From the NCBI GenBank assembly GCA_910580205.1, contig CAJTVP010000029.1, positions 1 through 16,778 on the forward strand: a stretch of 16,778 bases of DNA, read 5' to 3'. Positions 1 through 7,014 of the stretch are shown here, one piece after another; within the stretch, counting starts at the first letter, position 1, and each line of letters starts with the position of its first letter. The notes under the pieces are model-generated. The model was not told the origin of the DNA and made no database searches. It saw only the letters and a list, made by a program, of their open reading frames with translations. The position numbers and the translations under genes are program-made. Origin of the DNA: an uncultured Eggerthellaceae bacterium. GTDB taxonomy: Bacteria; Actinomycetota; Coriobacteriia; Coriobacteriales; Eggerthellaceae.

Positions 1-28
1 TTCGTCTGCGGCATCTGAGGCGCTTAAC

Positions 29-37
29 TGATATACT
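29..37 (+). promoter_or_regulatory. Extended -10 promoter of the zinc-ribbon membrane protein gene
   Basis: TG-A-TATACT is an extended -10 element: TG at 29-30 and TATACT at 32-37, five of six against TATAAT. Transcription would start near 44, leaving a 26-base leader that contains GAGGAG just before the ATG at 70. No good -35 is visible at the expected distance, which is tolerable for an extended -10 promoter. The call is from pattern only. Confidence 0.45.
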
Positions 38-69
38 GTTTCGATTCTACGTCTTGAGGAGTTGGTGGC

Positions 70-1557
70 ATGAAATGCCCGAAATGCGGTCGAGAGAACG
101 TTCCTGGCGCGCCCTTCTGCGCCGACTGCGGCAAGGCGCTCTACGCGCACGATGCCAAAACGGACACAACGCCCGAAGCTGCTCCGGAACCAGCGCAGAC
201 GCCAGTTCCTGCTGAGGTGGTCGTTGAGATCGCCACGCCCCTTGAGACCGCGGTTGCCGTCGAAGCCGCCGCTCCTGCCGAAAGCGTTGCGTCAGCCGCT
301 CCGGTGATCTCTGATGGCACCATCCGCATCGCTCCCATGAGCGCTAATGGCGACATTCAGCCGGAAGCGGAGCCTATTCCAGACCCTGAGCCCGCTGCGA
401 AGTTCGAAGAGGCGTTCGTGTCGGAATCTCCCGCAGAGGTTCAGGCGGAAGCGGTCGCCGATGCTGTCGGCACTGCTGAAGCTGCTGATGTTGCCAGCGA
501 ACCTGCCGCCGTTGAAGCACCTGCCGCGCCGGTGGTTCCTGCATCCGCGGCAGTCCCGAAAGCGCCATCCCCTGAAGATGCCGTCGCGGCGGTGGCCGCC
601 GAAGCGGCGCAGGTCCAGTCGCAAACCCAGCCACAGGCTGCTGCGCAGCCCAATGCACAGGCTCAATCGCAAACCCAAACAACGCCCGTTCCGGAGCAAG
701 CTCCTTTCGTGTCTGCGAACGGCACGCCCATCATCCCGCCGAATCCGGCACGCGCTCACCAGGATTACCCGCAGCAGAGCAACGAAGCGCTCTACAAGAA
801 GGGCTGCCTGGGCGCAGCATGGGACGACATCATCCAGTCTAAGAACTGGTTCGGAAAGATGTGCCTGCTGGGGCTGGTCGAACTCGTGCCAATCCTCAAC
901 TTCTACGTGCAGGGCTACGCAATGCGGTGGTCACGCGAGCTCTTCTTGGGCAAGGTGAACCCCATGCCGGAGCATATTTTCGGCAATCGCATGTTCGTGA
1001 ACGGCTTCTTCTCCGTTGTTTTGACTCTGGTCATCGGGCTGATCTCAGGCGTTTTCTCCGCTATTTTCGGTTTCATTCCTTTGCTGGGAGGCCTTTGCGC
1101 CCTTGCTATCACTCTGTTCCTTTTCATCTTCCAGAGCGTTGCGGTTCTGCGCATCGCCATCGCTGACCGACTGGGCGCCGGGTTCGATGTCACGCAGATA
1201 TGGAACGCGTGCAAGAAGAACTTCGGCGCGCTATGTTGCGCGACGTTGGTGCCTTACGTCATCGTGCTCGCCATTGTGTTCGTGGTGATGATGGCATTCC
1301 TCATGATCCTTGGCATGCCCATCATGGGCGCCGCTATCAGCGCTGCAGCCTATGGATCCGCTACTTACATTGAAGGTTTGGTGGCGTCTCTGTTCGCCAT
1401 GGTGCCGATCCTTTTGATCATGACCTACGTGCTGAGCGTTGTCGGCGTTTTCATGTCTCTCCTGATTTATCGCGCCGTCGGTCACTACGTGACGCGGTAC
1501 GCTCAGGAATGGAAGAACGAAGCGGCGGTCATGTCCACGGCGTACATCAACGACTAG
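70..1557 (+). CDS. Zinc-ribbon protein with multi-pass membrane domain (DUF4013-like)
   Basis: A 495-residue protein of unknown function. Residues 3-20 form a zinc ribbon of the CPKC...CADC type (C3, C6, C17, C20). Residues about 30-240 are a low-complexity linker very rich in Ala, Pro, Glu and Gln, probably disordered. From about 242 to 480 there is a hydrophobic domain with several membrane helices, beginning with a conserved-looking Trp-rich stretch (WDDIIQSKNWFGK), which resembles the DUF4013 membrane family. The start at 70 is preceded by GAGGAG at good spacing and by an extended -10. The ribbon should lie in the cytoplasm, tethered by the linker. Zinc-ribbon/DUF4013 proteins occur widely in Coriobacteriia and archaea with no settled role; I make no functional claim. 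It stands alone, followed by a tRNA gene. Confidence 0.85.
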   Translation: MKCPKCGRENVPGAPFCADCGKALYAHDAKTDTTPEAAPEPAQTPVPAEVVVEIATPLETAVAVEAAAPAESVASAAPVISDGTIRIAPMSANGDIQPEAEPIPDPEPAAKFEEAFVSESPAEVQAEAVADAVGTAEAADVASEPAAVEAPAAPVVPASAAVPKAPSPEDAVAAVAAEAAQVQSQTQPQAAAQPNAQAQSQTQTTPVPEQAPFVSANGTPIIPPNPARAHQDYPQQSNEALYKKGCLGAAWDDIIQSKNWFGKMCLLGLVELVPILNFYVQGYAMRWSRELFLGKVNPMPEHIFGNRMFVNGFFSVVLTLVIGLISGVFSAIFGFIPLLGGLCALAITLFLFIFQSVAVLRIAIADRLGAGFDVTQIWNACKKNFGALCCATLVPYVIVLAIVFVVMMAFLMILGMPIMGAAISAAAYGSATYIEGLVASLFAMVPILLIMTYVLSVVGVFMSLLIYRAVGHYVTRYAQEWKNEAAVMSTAYIND

Positions 1558-1580
1558 CCCGCTTTCGCGCCACCCGCGCG

Positions 1581-1589
1581 TGATAGAAT
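1581..1589 (+). promoter_or_regulatory. Probable extended -10 promoter of the tRNA-Arg gene
   Basis: TG-A-TAGAAT (TG at 1581-1582, TAGAAT at 1584-1589) lies 11 bases before the mature tRNA 5' end, placing the transcript start near 1596. No clear -35 is seen in the GC-rich sequence upstream. The element sits just behind the stop codon of the preceding gene. Confidence 0.4.
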
Positions 1590-1600
1590 GGGCCGCACGC

Positions 1601-1675
1601 GCCCCCGTAGCTCAATGGATAGAGCACTGGTCTCCTAAACCGGGTGTGTAGGTTCGATTCCTATCGGGGGCACCA
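1601..1675 (+). tRNA. tRNA-Arg, anticodon CCU (reads AGG)
   Basis: A complete cloverleaf can be drawn. The acceptor stem GCCCCCG pairs with CGGGGGC; the D stem is GCTC/GAGC; the anticodon stem CTGGT/ACCGG holds loop CTCCTAA with anticodon CCT; a 4-base variable loop follows; the T arm has loop TTCGATT. The discriminator A is at 1672 and the CCA end is encoded at 1673-1675. It decodes the rare arginine codon AGG. Intact throughout, and I see no second copy of its 3' end in the window that would mark an integrated element. Confidence 0.97.
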
Positions 1676-1705
1676 TTTCATCCATTTCGCGCTTTAAGGG
1701 GCCGC

Positions 1706-2758
1706 ATGGCTGACATCCAATTACGGTTCGGCAAAGACGTGCTCGTCATCGGGCCGCAGGTGCAGGTGCAACTGGCGAATCCGCCGGCTGACGACGAAGA
1801 TCTGCTGAAAGCGGCCGACGCGTTCGATACGGAGTTCTCCCTGCTGTTCGAGCCGGAGATCTTCGAAGAATCCTACCTGCTGCAAAAGCTCGCCGGCGCG
1901 CAGTGCCTGGTGACGCCTACCGCATCGCTCACGCCTGCGCGCCTGGCTCACACGGGGATGCAAGACGCAGCAGCGCAGCTGGCGTCCACGGCCGTGTCCG
2001 TGGTGACGGCTCAGACGCCGGAGCATGTGTTGGTGGAGATCGGCCCGTGCGGACTGCCGCTGGATGCATCGTCGAAAGCGTCGCTGCTGGAAAATCGCAG
2101 ACAGTACGAGCGGGCGGCGCAGCTGTTCGCAGAGGAAACGTTCGATGCGTTCTTTTTGAACGGCTTTACCCGTGTGGTGGATCTCAAGTGCGCGCTCATG
2201 GGCATTCGCAAGGTGTCTGATGCGCCTATCCTGGCCAGCGCGGATGTGGATGCGGGTGGGTTTTTGCGGCCACGTACGGACGCTTTGCACCCGGCGAACA
2301 CGGGCGAGGCCCTGGAAGACGCGGTGGCTGTCATGGCGGAGTGCGGCGCGCAGGTGGCGGGATTCGCCGTGCACGGGGAGATTTCGGCGGCGGTGGAGCT
2401 GGCGAAGCGCGTCCAAGCGGCGGCTTACATGCCTGTGCTGGCGCAACTGGTCGTGGGTGACGGCGTGATGGCTGAGCCGGACGAGGCGTTCTCGGCGGCG
2501 GAGGCGCTGGCGGTCGCAGGCGTGCAGTTCGTTCGCGCGTGCGGGGAGGCCACGCCGGCCTACACCGGAGCGATGGTTGCCGCCGTGGGTGATCTGCCCG
2601 TGCGGGGCGTAGGCAGCGAAGATACGGCTGCCCGTGGGGCGTTCGCTGAAGAGATGTTCGCCAGCGAAGAGGAGCTGGACGCGCTGGCGGCGCGGCTGCG
2701 CGATGCGGTGAACAGCGCCCTCAAGATCAACGGCGCTTCGGAAGGCGAGAGCCAGTGA
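1706..2758 (+). CDS. Homocysteine S-methyltransferase-fold protein lacking the zinc cysteines
   Basis: A 350-residue protein matching the (beta/alpha)8 homocysteine-binding methyltransferase family (MetH N-terminal domain, BHMT, MmuM) along most of its length: a Glu-Ser-Tyr-Leu/Ala-Gly-Ala stretch at 55-66, the Thr-Pro-Thr strand at 70-72, a Gly-Pro-x-Gly turn at 113-116 and the internal repeats of the barrel. In catalytic members three cysteines bind zinc: one in a GxNC motif and two in GGCCG. Here the first site reads AGFAVHG (218-224) with no Cys, and the second reads RACG (277-280) with a single Cys. The normal zinc-thiolate chemistry is therefore unlikely; a binding, altered-substrate or regulatory role is possible. 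AAGGGG precedes the ATG at good spacing. Its stop overlaps the next start (GTGA), so the two are translationally coupled. Confidence 0.75.
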   Translation: MADIQLRFGKDVLVIGPQVQVQLANPPADDEDLLKAADAFDTEFSLLFEPEIFEESYLLQKLAGAQCLVTPTASLTPARLAHTGMQDAAAQLASTAVSVVTAQTPEHVLVEIGPCGLPLDASSKASLLENRRQYERAAQLFAEETFDAFFLNGFTRVVDLKCALMGIRKVSDAPILASADVDAGGFLRPRTDALHPANTGEALEDAVAVMAECGAQVAGFAVHGEISAAVELAKRVQAAAYMPVLAQLVVGDGVMAEPDEAFSAAEALAVAGVQFVRACGEATPAYTGAMVAAVGDLPVRGVGSEDTAARGAFAEEMFASEEELDALAARLRDAVNSALKINGASEGESQ

Positions 2759-3051
2759 GCGGCCAGAACATCAAACGCTCCGAGCATTATGGGGAGCTGC
2801 AAAAGGTGGTCGACAGCTTGTTCGCGGAAGATGATGCCCCCTATCTGGCGGTGGTGGACCCTTCGCTGGCGTTCCGAGTGACGCGTTTGGATGTGGTCTT
2901 GGCTGCGGAAGCGGCCGATCTGCCGGAGGACCTGTTGCGGGTAGTGTCGTTGTTGCCTCCGGGCGAATACACGCGCCAGCAGTTGACTGACCAGCTGAAC
3001 TCCGCCATCACAGGCCACGCCTGGGGACAGGTGTACGGGACTGTTTCGTAG
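2755..3051 (+). CDS. Small hypothetical protein coupled to the methyltransferase-like gene
   Basis: A 98-residue soluble protein starting with GTG, the GTGA overlapping the upstream TGA stop by 4 bases. I do not recognise a family. The sequence is acidic and mixed alpha/beta in appearance (a helix around 9-24, a strand-like VTRLDVVLA, then a helix and a Q-rich helix), with no membrane segment, no signal and no cysteines. Its end coincides with a hairpin at 3058-3085. The tight coupling suggests it forms a complex with, or adjusts the activity of, the methyltransferase-fold protein. That is inference only; homology could also link it to cobalamin or folate proteins that I cannot detect by eye. 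Confidence 0.7.
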   Translation: MSGQNIKRSEHYGELQKVVDSLFAEDDAPYLAVVDPSLAFRVTRLDVVLAAEAADLPEDLLRVVSLLPPGEYTRQQLTDQLNSAITGHAWGQVYGTVS

Positions 3052-3057
3052 TTTTTG

Positions 3058-3085
3058 TTACGTGGCCGCTTTGCGAACCACGTAA
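3058..3085 (+). repeat. Perfect 8-base inverted repeat just after the gene pair
   Basis: TTACGTGG (3058-3065) and CCACGTAA (3078-3085) flank a 12-base loop and begin 7 bases after the upstream stop codon. There is a T-run before the hairpin but none after it, so it is not a classical intrinsic terminator on the plus strand. It may act as a T-less terminator, a 3'-end stabiliser, or a protein-binding dyad. Confidence 0.6.
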
Positions 3086-3180
3086 TGAGTTGACGCTGCG
3101 GCTTCCCAATGGCACCTGATCTTGGCCCTTTCATGCTTCCCCTCACAGCGCGAAGGTTGCTCGGCCGCATGACGGGCCAA

Positions 3181-3235
3181 TCTCAGGCGCCCTGAGAACC
3201 CTCGCTGTCTTTGCTTGTTTCTGGGGGTCTTTTAT
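3181..3235 (+). terminator. Possible intrinsic terminator for the 1706-3051 unit
   Basis: TCTCAGG-CGC-CCTGAGA (3181-3197) is a 7-bp perfect hairpin with a three-base loop, followed by a moderately T-rich stretch (TGTCTTTGCTTGTTTCTG) starting about ten bases downstream. The T-rich stretch is late and broken, so the call is weak. It lies 130 bases after the last coding base of the gene pair. Confidence 0.3.
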
Positions 3236-3718
3236 ATGGCGGCTTGCGCCGCGAAAATGGTGCGCCGATTGACTTTCCTGTTTTGCACCCGTTCGGCGGC
3301 GCCGAACTTGAAGCGGCGCTCGCGCGTCGCGGGCGGGAGCATCTTCTGTTCTGATGCAGAAATCGGACGGCGGATGCGCGTACCCAGCGCTCAGGCGCGT
3401 CCGACCCCCATTGGCAGGCGATGCCTGCGTTACGGTGTCGGGGTTGTCCGAAAAAACAGGAGAAGCCTTGTAGCGCGCCCATTGGGCGCCAATGGTCAAC
3501 CGTGTGAATTGGAAGGGCAACCTGCGCATCCGCCGTTTGGGTGACCTTCCTGATCGGAGCAGATTCCGCATCATCCGGATTAACCTGGTACGTCAGGCAA
3601 TCCGGCAGACGCTTCTTTCGGTGCAACCCTCAGGACTTCTCGTAGGAATGGTGGCAAGTCAGGGAACGCAGGCAAAGGCAGAATCGAACCTTTCGAGAAC
3701 CCGAAACGGGTTCCCTCT

Positions 3719-3752
3719 AAAATGCCAAACAAAACAGCTCGAAAATGCCAAA
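3719..3752 (+). repeat. Direct repeat of AAAATGCCAAA, 23 bases apart
   Basis: AAAATGCCAAA occurs exactly at 3719-3729 and 3742-3752, about two helical turns apart. Both are AT-rich islands in GC-rich surroundings and sit just after a GAACCCG-AAA-CGGGTTC hairpin (3697-3713). The spacing would suit two copies of a protein on one face of the DNA. No promoter is evident next to them, so the role is unknown. Confidence 0.5.
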
Positions 3753-3800
3753 TGAGATACATGCGCATCGATTTCAAAGCCTCTGACGCGTCTCGCGCGA

Positions 3801-3899
3801 TCAAGTGCGCCGGTTGAACTTCTCTTCCTGCATCTCTTTGGCGGCGCCAAACCATTCCGCCGCTTTCGCAGCGGCGTGCGCTTCGTCGCTTCGCTTCAT
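3801..3899 (-). CDS. Weak candidate small protein (32 residues)
   Basis: A short frame on the minus strand, ATG at 3899 and TGA at 3801-3803, reads as a soluble, helix-forming Ala/Glu/Lys-rich peptide beginning MKRSDEAHAAAKAAEW and ending EEKFNRRT. Its composition and third-base GC are more protein-like than any other frame in the surrounding non-coding kilobase. Against it: no clear ribosome binding site, a stop codon only five codons upstream of the ATG, and the segment is also a strong RNA-type inverted repeat. It could be a gene remnant or chance. Confidence 0.2.
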   Translation of the reverse strand: MKRSDEAHAAAKAAEWFGAAKEMQEEKFNRRT

Positions 3900-3920
3900 C
3901 AGCGCAGCTGTGGTTCAACC
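3812..3920. repeat. Nested inverted repeat, candidate structured RNA
   Basis: GGTTGAAC (3812-3819) pairs perfectly with GTTCAACC (3913-3920) and encloses further pairing, including CGCCGC/GCGGCG around a seven-base loop and GGCGG/CCGCC. The arrangement resembles a closed multi-branch RNA. It lies 220 bases before the molybdoenzyme operon. I do not recognise a riboswitch class in it. Confidence 0.35.
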
Positions 3921-4088
3921 TGGAATTCGGTCTCTGGTGAACCGTAGATGCACATTCTCGCGTTTGTGCTTCGGACGTCCTCTATGCACACGATTTCTGG
4001 CAGCCTTTCTCAAAAGGGGCTCTGAACTGAGGTTTCTTTAATCTGACGGAATAATCGTTCAAAGTCTGGAATTACGAACAGAAAAATC

Positions 4089-4132
4089 CTCCTTCCGAAC
4101 TTCTATGTTGAATGCAGGGCAAAAGGAAGGAG
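4089..4132 (+). promoter_or_regulatory. Hairpin that would hide the operon's first ribosome binding site
   Basis: CTCCTTCC (4089-4096) is the exact complement of GGAAGGAG (4125-4132), the Shine-Dalgarno sequence of the GTG start at 4141. The loop is 28 bases. Past a one-base bulge the pairing continues with AT/AT. If transcribed together, the first arm would mask the ribosome binding site of the first gene. This could be an RNA-level switch, or chance, since any anti-SD-like run pairs with an SD. Confidence 0.4.
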
Positions 4133-4140
4133 ATGAGCCG

Positions 4141-4371
4141 GTGAAACTTGAACAACCCCCCATTCCAAGGTACGACAACATCAACAAGAAGAAGAGGGAA
4201 GGACGAGACACCCTTTGCTGGCAGTTCTACTGCACAGCATGCGGATTCGTGTTCGGCAGCTGCAACGACAGCGGCGCGCGCGACTACACGATGAAGCGTC
4301 TGGCGAACCAGCAATGTGAGAAGTGCGGGGCTTCGGGCGACAACTGGGCATATCGCTCTGTGTCCGACTGA
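4141..4371 (+). CDS. Small rubredoxin-like / zinc-ribbon protein
   Basis: A 76-residue protein with six cysteines. The pattern CTACG (C31, C34) ... CEKCGAS (C59, C62) looks like a rubredoxin or zinc-ribbon double knuckle; C26 and C41 are extra. Rubredoxin knuckles are CxxCG and CPxCGA, so an Fe(Cys)4 electron carrier is possible, but the acidic middle of true rubredoxins is missing and a zinc-binding role fits equally well. I chose GTG at 4141 because GGAAGGAG lies 8 bases upstream; an in-frame ATG at 4105 has no ribosome binding site. It is the first gene of the molybdoenzyme operon, 43 bases before the large subunit. It might pass electrons to, or help assemble, the enzymes that follow; that is inference from position. 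Confidence 0.7.
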   Translation: MKLEQPPIPRYDNINKKKREGRDTLCWQFYCTACGFVFGSCNDSGARDYTMKRLANQQCEKCGASGDNWAYRSVSD

Positions 4372-4414
4372 GGCCTCTCGGCCCCGAGCAGCAGGCAAGA
4401 GAAAGCGAGGCGGT

Positions 4415-7000
4415 ATGGCAGATAAGAAAACGGTATTCAAAACCACTGGTTTTTGTGGTCCATGCTCTGCATCCGAACCGGTTGAGATCGATGTCGAAGA
4501 TGGCAAGATGATCCGTGTGAGGCCATTCAGCTACGTTGAGCATCAATCCAATGACGGTTTGAACGCATGGACCATCAAAGCCCATGGGAAAGAGTTCAAA
4601 GCTGCTGAGAAATCAGGCATTTCACCTTATGCGGTTCTGACGAAGAACCGCGTGTATTCTCCGAACCGGATCCTGTATCCGATGAAGCGCGTTGACTGGG
4701 ATCCCCAAGGCGAGCGCAATCCTCAGAATCGCGGCGTGTCCAAATACAAGCGCATCAGCTGGGATGAGGCTACCACGATCATCGCCGATGAGCTCATCCG
4801 CATCCGCGACACCTACGGCATGAACTCCGTGTTCATCCAGTCCGACGGCCACCATCAGGTCAAAACCATCCACGGGCCTCGCGGCTGTGAAGGCATGCTT
4901 TGCGACATCCTTGGCGGCTACACCCTGCAGGCCCGCAACCCTGACAGTTGGGAAGGCTGGTACTGGGGCGCGAAGCATATGTGGGGCCAAGATCCCGTCG
5001 GTCAGGGTGACAACAACAATCTGTTCAAAGACGTGGCGAACAACTCCGACACTCTCCTCCATTGGGGGTGCGACGTGTGCACCACGCCGTTCGGTTGGGG
5101 CGGCCAGTTCCCGTCGCGGTACTGCCACTTCCTGCGCGATGCCGGTGTCCAGCAGATATTCATCTGCCCGGACTTCAACTATGGCGCCGCCGCTCATGCT
5201 GACAAGTGGATCCCCGTTCTCCCCAACACGGACTCGGCTTTGCAGCTTGCGATCGCGTACGTCTGGTTCACTGAGGGCACCTATGACGAAGAGTACATCA
5301 GCACCCATACCCTTGGTTTCGACTGGTTCTACTATCATGTGATGGGCGGCGACGACGGGATCGAGAAGACGCCGGAATGGGCGTCTGAGATCTGCGGCGT
5401 TCCCGTTCGCACCATCAAGGCTCTTGCACGGCATTGGGCGAAGCACAATGTCTCCATCGCCCACGGCAACGGCGGTTCCTACATCCGCTCCACGTACTCT
5501 CACGAGCCCGCCCGCCTTGAGATCGCCCTTCTGGCGATGCAGGCCTTGGGCCATCCCGGGCGCAACCAGCTCAAGATGATGGAATACCAACTCTTCAGCT
5601 TGAACTCCCAGATGCCGGCACCGCGCTCTGAGGTCATCCCTCAGCTGGGCGCTCTGCTCATCCCCTACGCCGCAGACAGTCGCGAATCGCTGGTTCCGGA
5701 GACCCTGGTCCCCGAAGCTCTCGCCGGCGACTACGACCATGATCATCCGCTCACGTGGTACGGGACGACAGTCGCGGGCATTCCGACTGAAGACCAATTC
5801 AAAGAGTACAAGTACCCGGCGCGCGACTTCAACCGCATCCATATGGTCTGGATCGACTCCCCGAAATGGACTTCTTCTTGGAACTGCGGCAACAAGTACA
5901 TCGATGCCATCCGTTCGGACATCATCGAAACGGTCATCGCCCAGCATATCTGGATGGAAGATGACTGTCTGTTGGCAGATCTCATTCTCCCCGTCAACAC
6001 GAAGTACGAGGAAGAGGACATCAACTGCGACATCATGTCCGGCAACTACAACGTGATGTTCATCGAAGATCAGGCCATCGATCCTCTGGGTGAATCCAAG
6101 AGCGACTTCGAATGCGCGCTGGAAGTGGCTAAGAAGCTCGGGGATTCCGTGGTGGAGGCGTACACCGGTGGCCTTGACTACATGGACAAGATGAAGCTCG
6201 GCTGGGCGACCTGCGGCGTTGGCGACCGCATGGAGTTCGAAGAATTCTACGAGAAGAAGAACTACATCGTTCCCACCGCGACGGACTGGGAAGATGACGT
6301 AGCTGGCTTCTACAACTTCTACATGAATCCGGAAGACTACCCGCTCTCCACCCCCTCCGGCTTGCTGGAGTTCTATTCACCCCGTCTTCACGAAGAGTTC
6401 CCGGATGATGAGGAGAGAAAGCCCTATCCGTGCTGGATCGAAAAGGGCGTGACGCATCCTGATGAGCGCCTGAATCTTCCGCGCGGCAAGGAATATCCGT
6501 TCCTGCTCGTGTCCAACCACCCCCACTTTCGCATGCACTCCCAGTTCGACGACTGCGCGTGGATGCGCGAGGTGAAGATGTGCAAGGTCGTGGGCCCGGA
6601 TGGATACGCCTATGAGCCCGTTTGGATCAACTCGCAAGACGCAGCAACCATGGGCATCGAATCCGGCGACATCGTGAAGGTGTTCAACGAGCGGGGCTGG
6701 ACCATGGGTGGCGCCATCGTCACCGACCGCATCATCTCGCGGGCTGTTTCGCAAGATCACGGCGCGCGCATCGATCCGATCGTCCCGGGTGTCTCTGATC
6801 GCGGTGGCACTAACAATCTGATCGCGCCGAAGAAGATCATCTCCAAGAACTGCGCTGGTGAGGTTACGAGCGGGTACTTGGTCGGCATCGAGAAGGTCGA
6901 CGTCTTCGAGCTCGCTAAGGAGTATCCGGAGGCGTTCTCTCGTCCCTATGACTCTGAGACCGGTCCGTTGCACATCAAGCGCATGATCGAAGAGCAATGA
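4415..7000 (+). CDS. Molybdopterin enzyme large subunit, pyrogallol transhydroxylase-like (AthL family)
   Basis: An 861-residue member of the DMSO reductase superfamily. It matches the Pelobacter acidigallici transhydroxylase large subunit, as I recall it, in several places: YPMKR followed by DPxGERNPQxRG (88-106), NPDSWEGWxWGxxHMWG (175-191), and the DRGGxxN / ISKxxxG C-terminal molybdopterin segment (795-815). His146/147, Asp177, Ser178 and Trp179 correspond to that enzyme's active-site His, Asp, molybdenum-ligand Ser and Trp. The loops at about 385-460, which shape the substrate pocket, look different, so the substrate may differ. Only a CGPC remnant (C14, C17) stands where other family members bind 4Fe-4S, so it has no cluster of its own. 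No Tat signal: cytoplasmic. The ATG at 4415 follows AGGCGG and fits the family N-terminus. Likely role: hydroxyl transfer or removal on a polyphenol, with the next gene's product. Confidence 0.88.
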   Translation: MADKKTVFKTTGFCGPCSASEPVEIDVEDGKMIRVRPFSYVEHQSNDGLNAWTIKAHGKEFKAAEKSGISPYAVLTKNRVYSPNRILYPMKRVDWDPQGERNPQNRGVSKYKRISWDEATTIIADELIRIRDTYGMNSVFIQSDGHHQVKTIHGPRGCEGMLCDILGGYTLQARNPDSWEGWYWGAKHMWGQDPVGQGDNNNLFKDVANNSDTLLHWGCDVCTTPFGWGGQFPSRYCHFLRDAGVQQIFICPDFNYGAAAHADKWIPVLPNTDSALQLAIAYVWFTEGTYDEEYISTHTLGFDWFYYHVMGGDDGIEKTPEWASEICGVPVRTIKALARHWAKHNVSIAHGNGGSYIRSTYSHEPARLEIALLAMQALGHPGRNQLKMMEYQLFSLNSQMPAPRSEVIPQLGALLIPYAADSRESLVPETLVPEALAGDYDHDHPLTWYGTTVAGIPTEDQFKEYKYPARDFNRIHMVWIDSPKWTSSWNCGNKYIDAIRSDIIETVIAQHIWMEDDCLLADLILPVNTKYEEEDINCDIMSGNYNVMFIEDQAIDPLGESKSDFECALEVAKKLGDSVVEAYTGGLDYMDKMKLGWATCGVGDRMEFEEFYEKKNYIVPTATDWEDDVAGFYNFYMNPEDYPLSTPSGLLEFYSPRLHEEFPDDEERKPYPCWIEKGVTHPDERLNLPRGKEYPFLLVSNHPHFRMHSQFDDCAWMREVKMCKVVGPDGYAYEPVWINSQDAATMGIESGDIVKVFNERGWTMGGAIVTDRIISRAVSQDHGARIDPIVPGVSDRGGTNNLIAPKKIISKNCAGEVTSGYLVGIEKVDVFELAKEYPEAFSRPYDSETGPLHIKRMIEEQ

Positions 7001-7014
7001 AAGGCGGAACATAC

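Larger units (their letters stand above)
3052..4140. other. 1.1 kb region without a convincing gene, rich in hairpins
   Basis: Open frames exist here on both strands, but they have Arg/Ser/Pro-heavy, protein-unlike composition, no ribosome binding sites and overlap one another, so I call none except one weak 32-residue candidate on the minus strand. The stretch contains many short perfect inverted repeats, several with exactly three-base loops: 3181-3197, 3291-3307, 3414-3428, 3475-3489 and 3697-3713. It also has a 12-base-loop dyad at 3058-3085, a nested structure at 3812-3920, and a direct repeat AAAATGCCAAA. It could be a decayed insertion, an interspersed repeat family, or non-coding RNA. 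Confidence 0.6.

Noticed and set aside
3183..3626. Open frames on both strands within the hairpin-rich region
   Set aside because: Composition is unlike protein, frames overlap on both strands and no ribosome binding sites precede them.
4050..4055. AATAAT as -10 of the molybdoenzyme operon promoter
   Set aside because: No acceptable -35 at 16-18 bases and no extended TG; I cannot place the operon promoter with any confidence.
1601..4140. Possible integrated element beside the tRNA-Arg, using its 3' end as attachment site
   Set aside because: No second copy of the tRNA 3' end, no integrase and no phage or conjugation genes are visible in the window.
4415..4470. Tat signal or 4Fe-4S motif at the N-terminus of the AthL-like protein
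   Set aside because: There is no twin-arginine motif or hydrophobic stretch, and only two of the four cluster cysteines are present.
4622..5947. Long open frame (441 codons) on the minus strand
   Set aside because: It lies wholly inside the molybdoenzyme large-subunit gene, whose family match is clear; such antisense frames are common in GC-rich genes.
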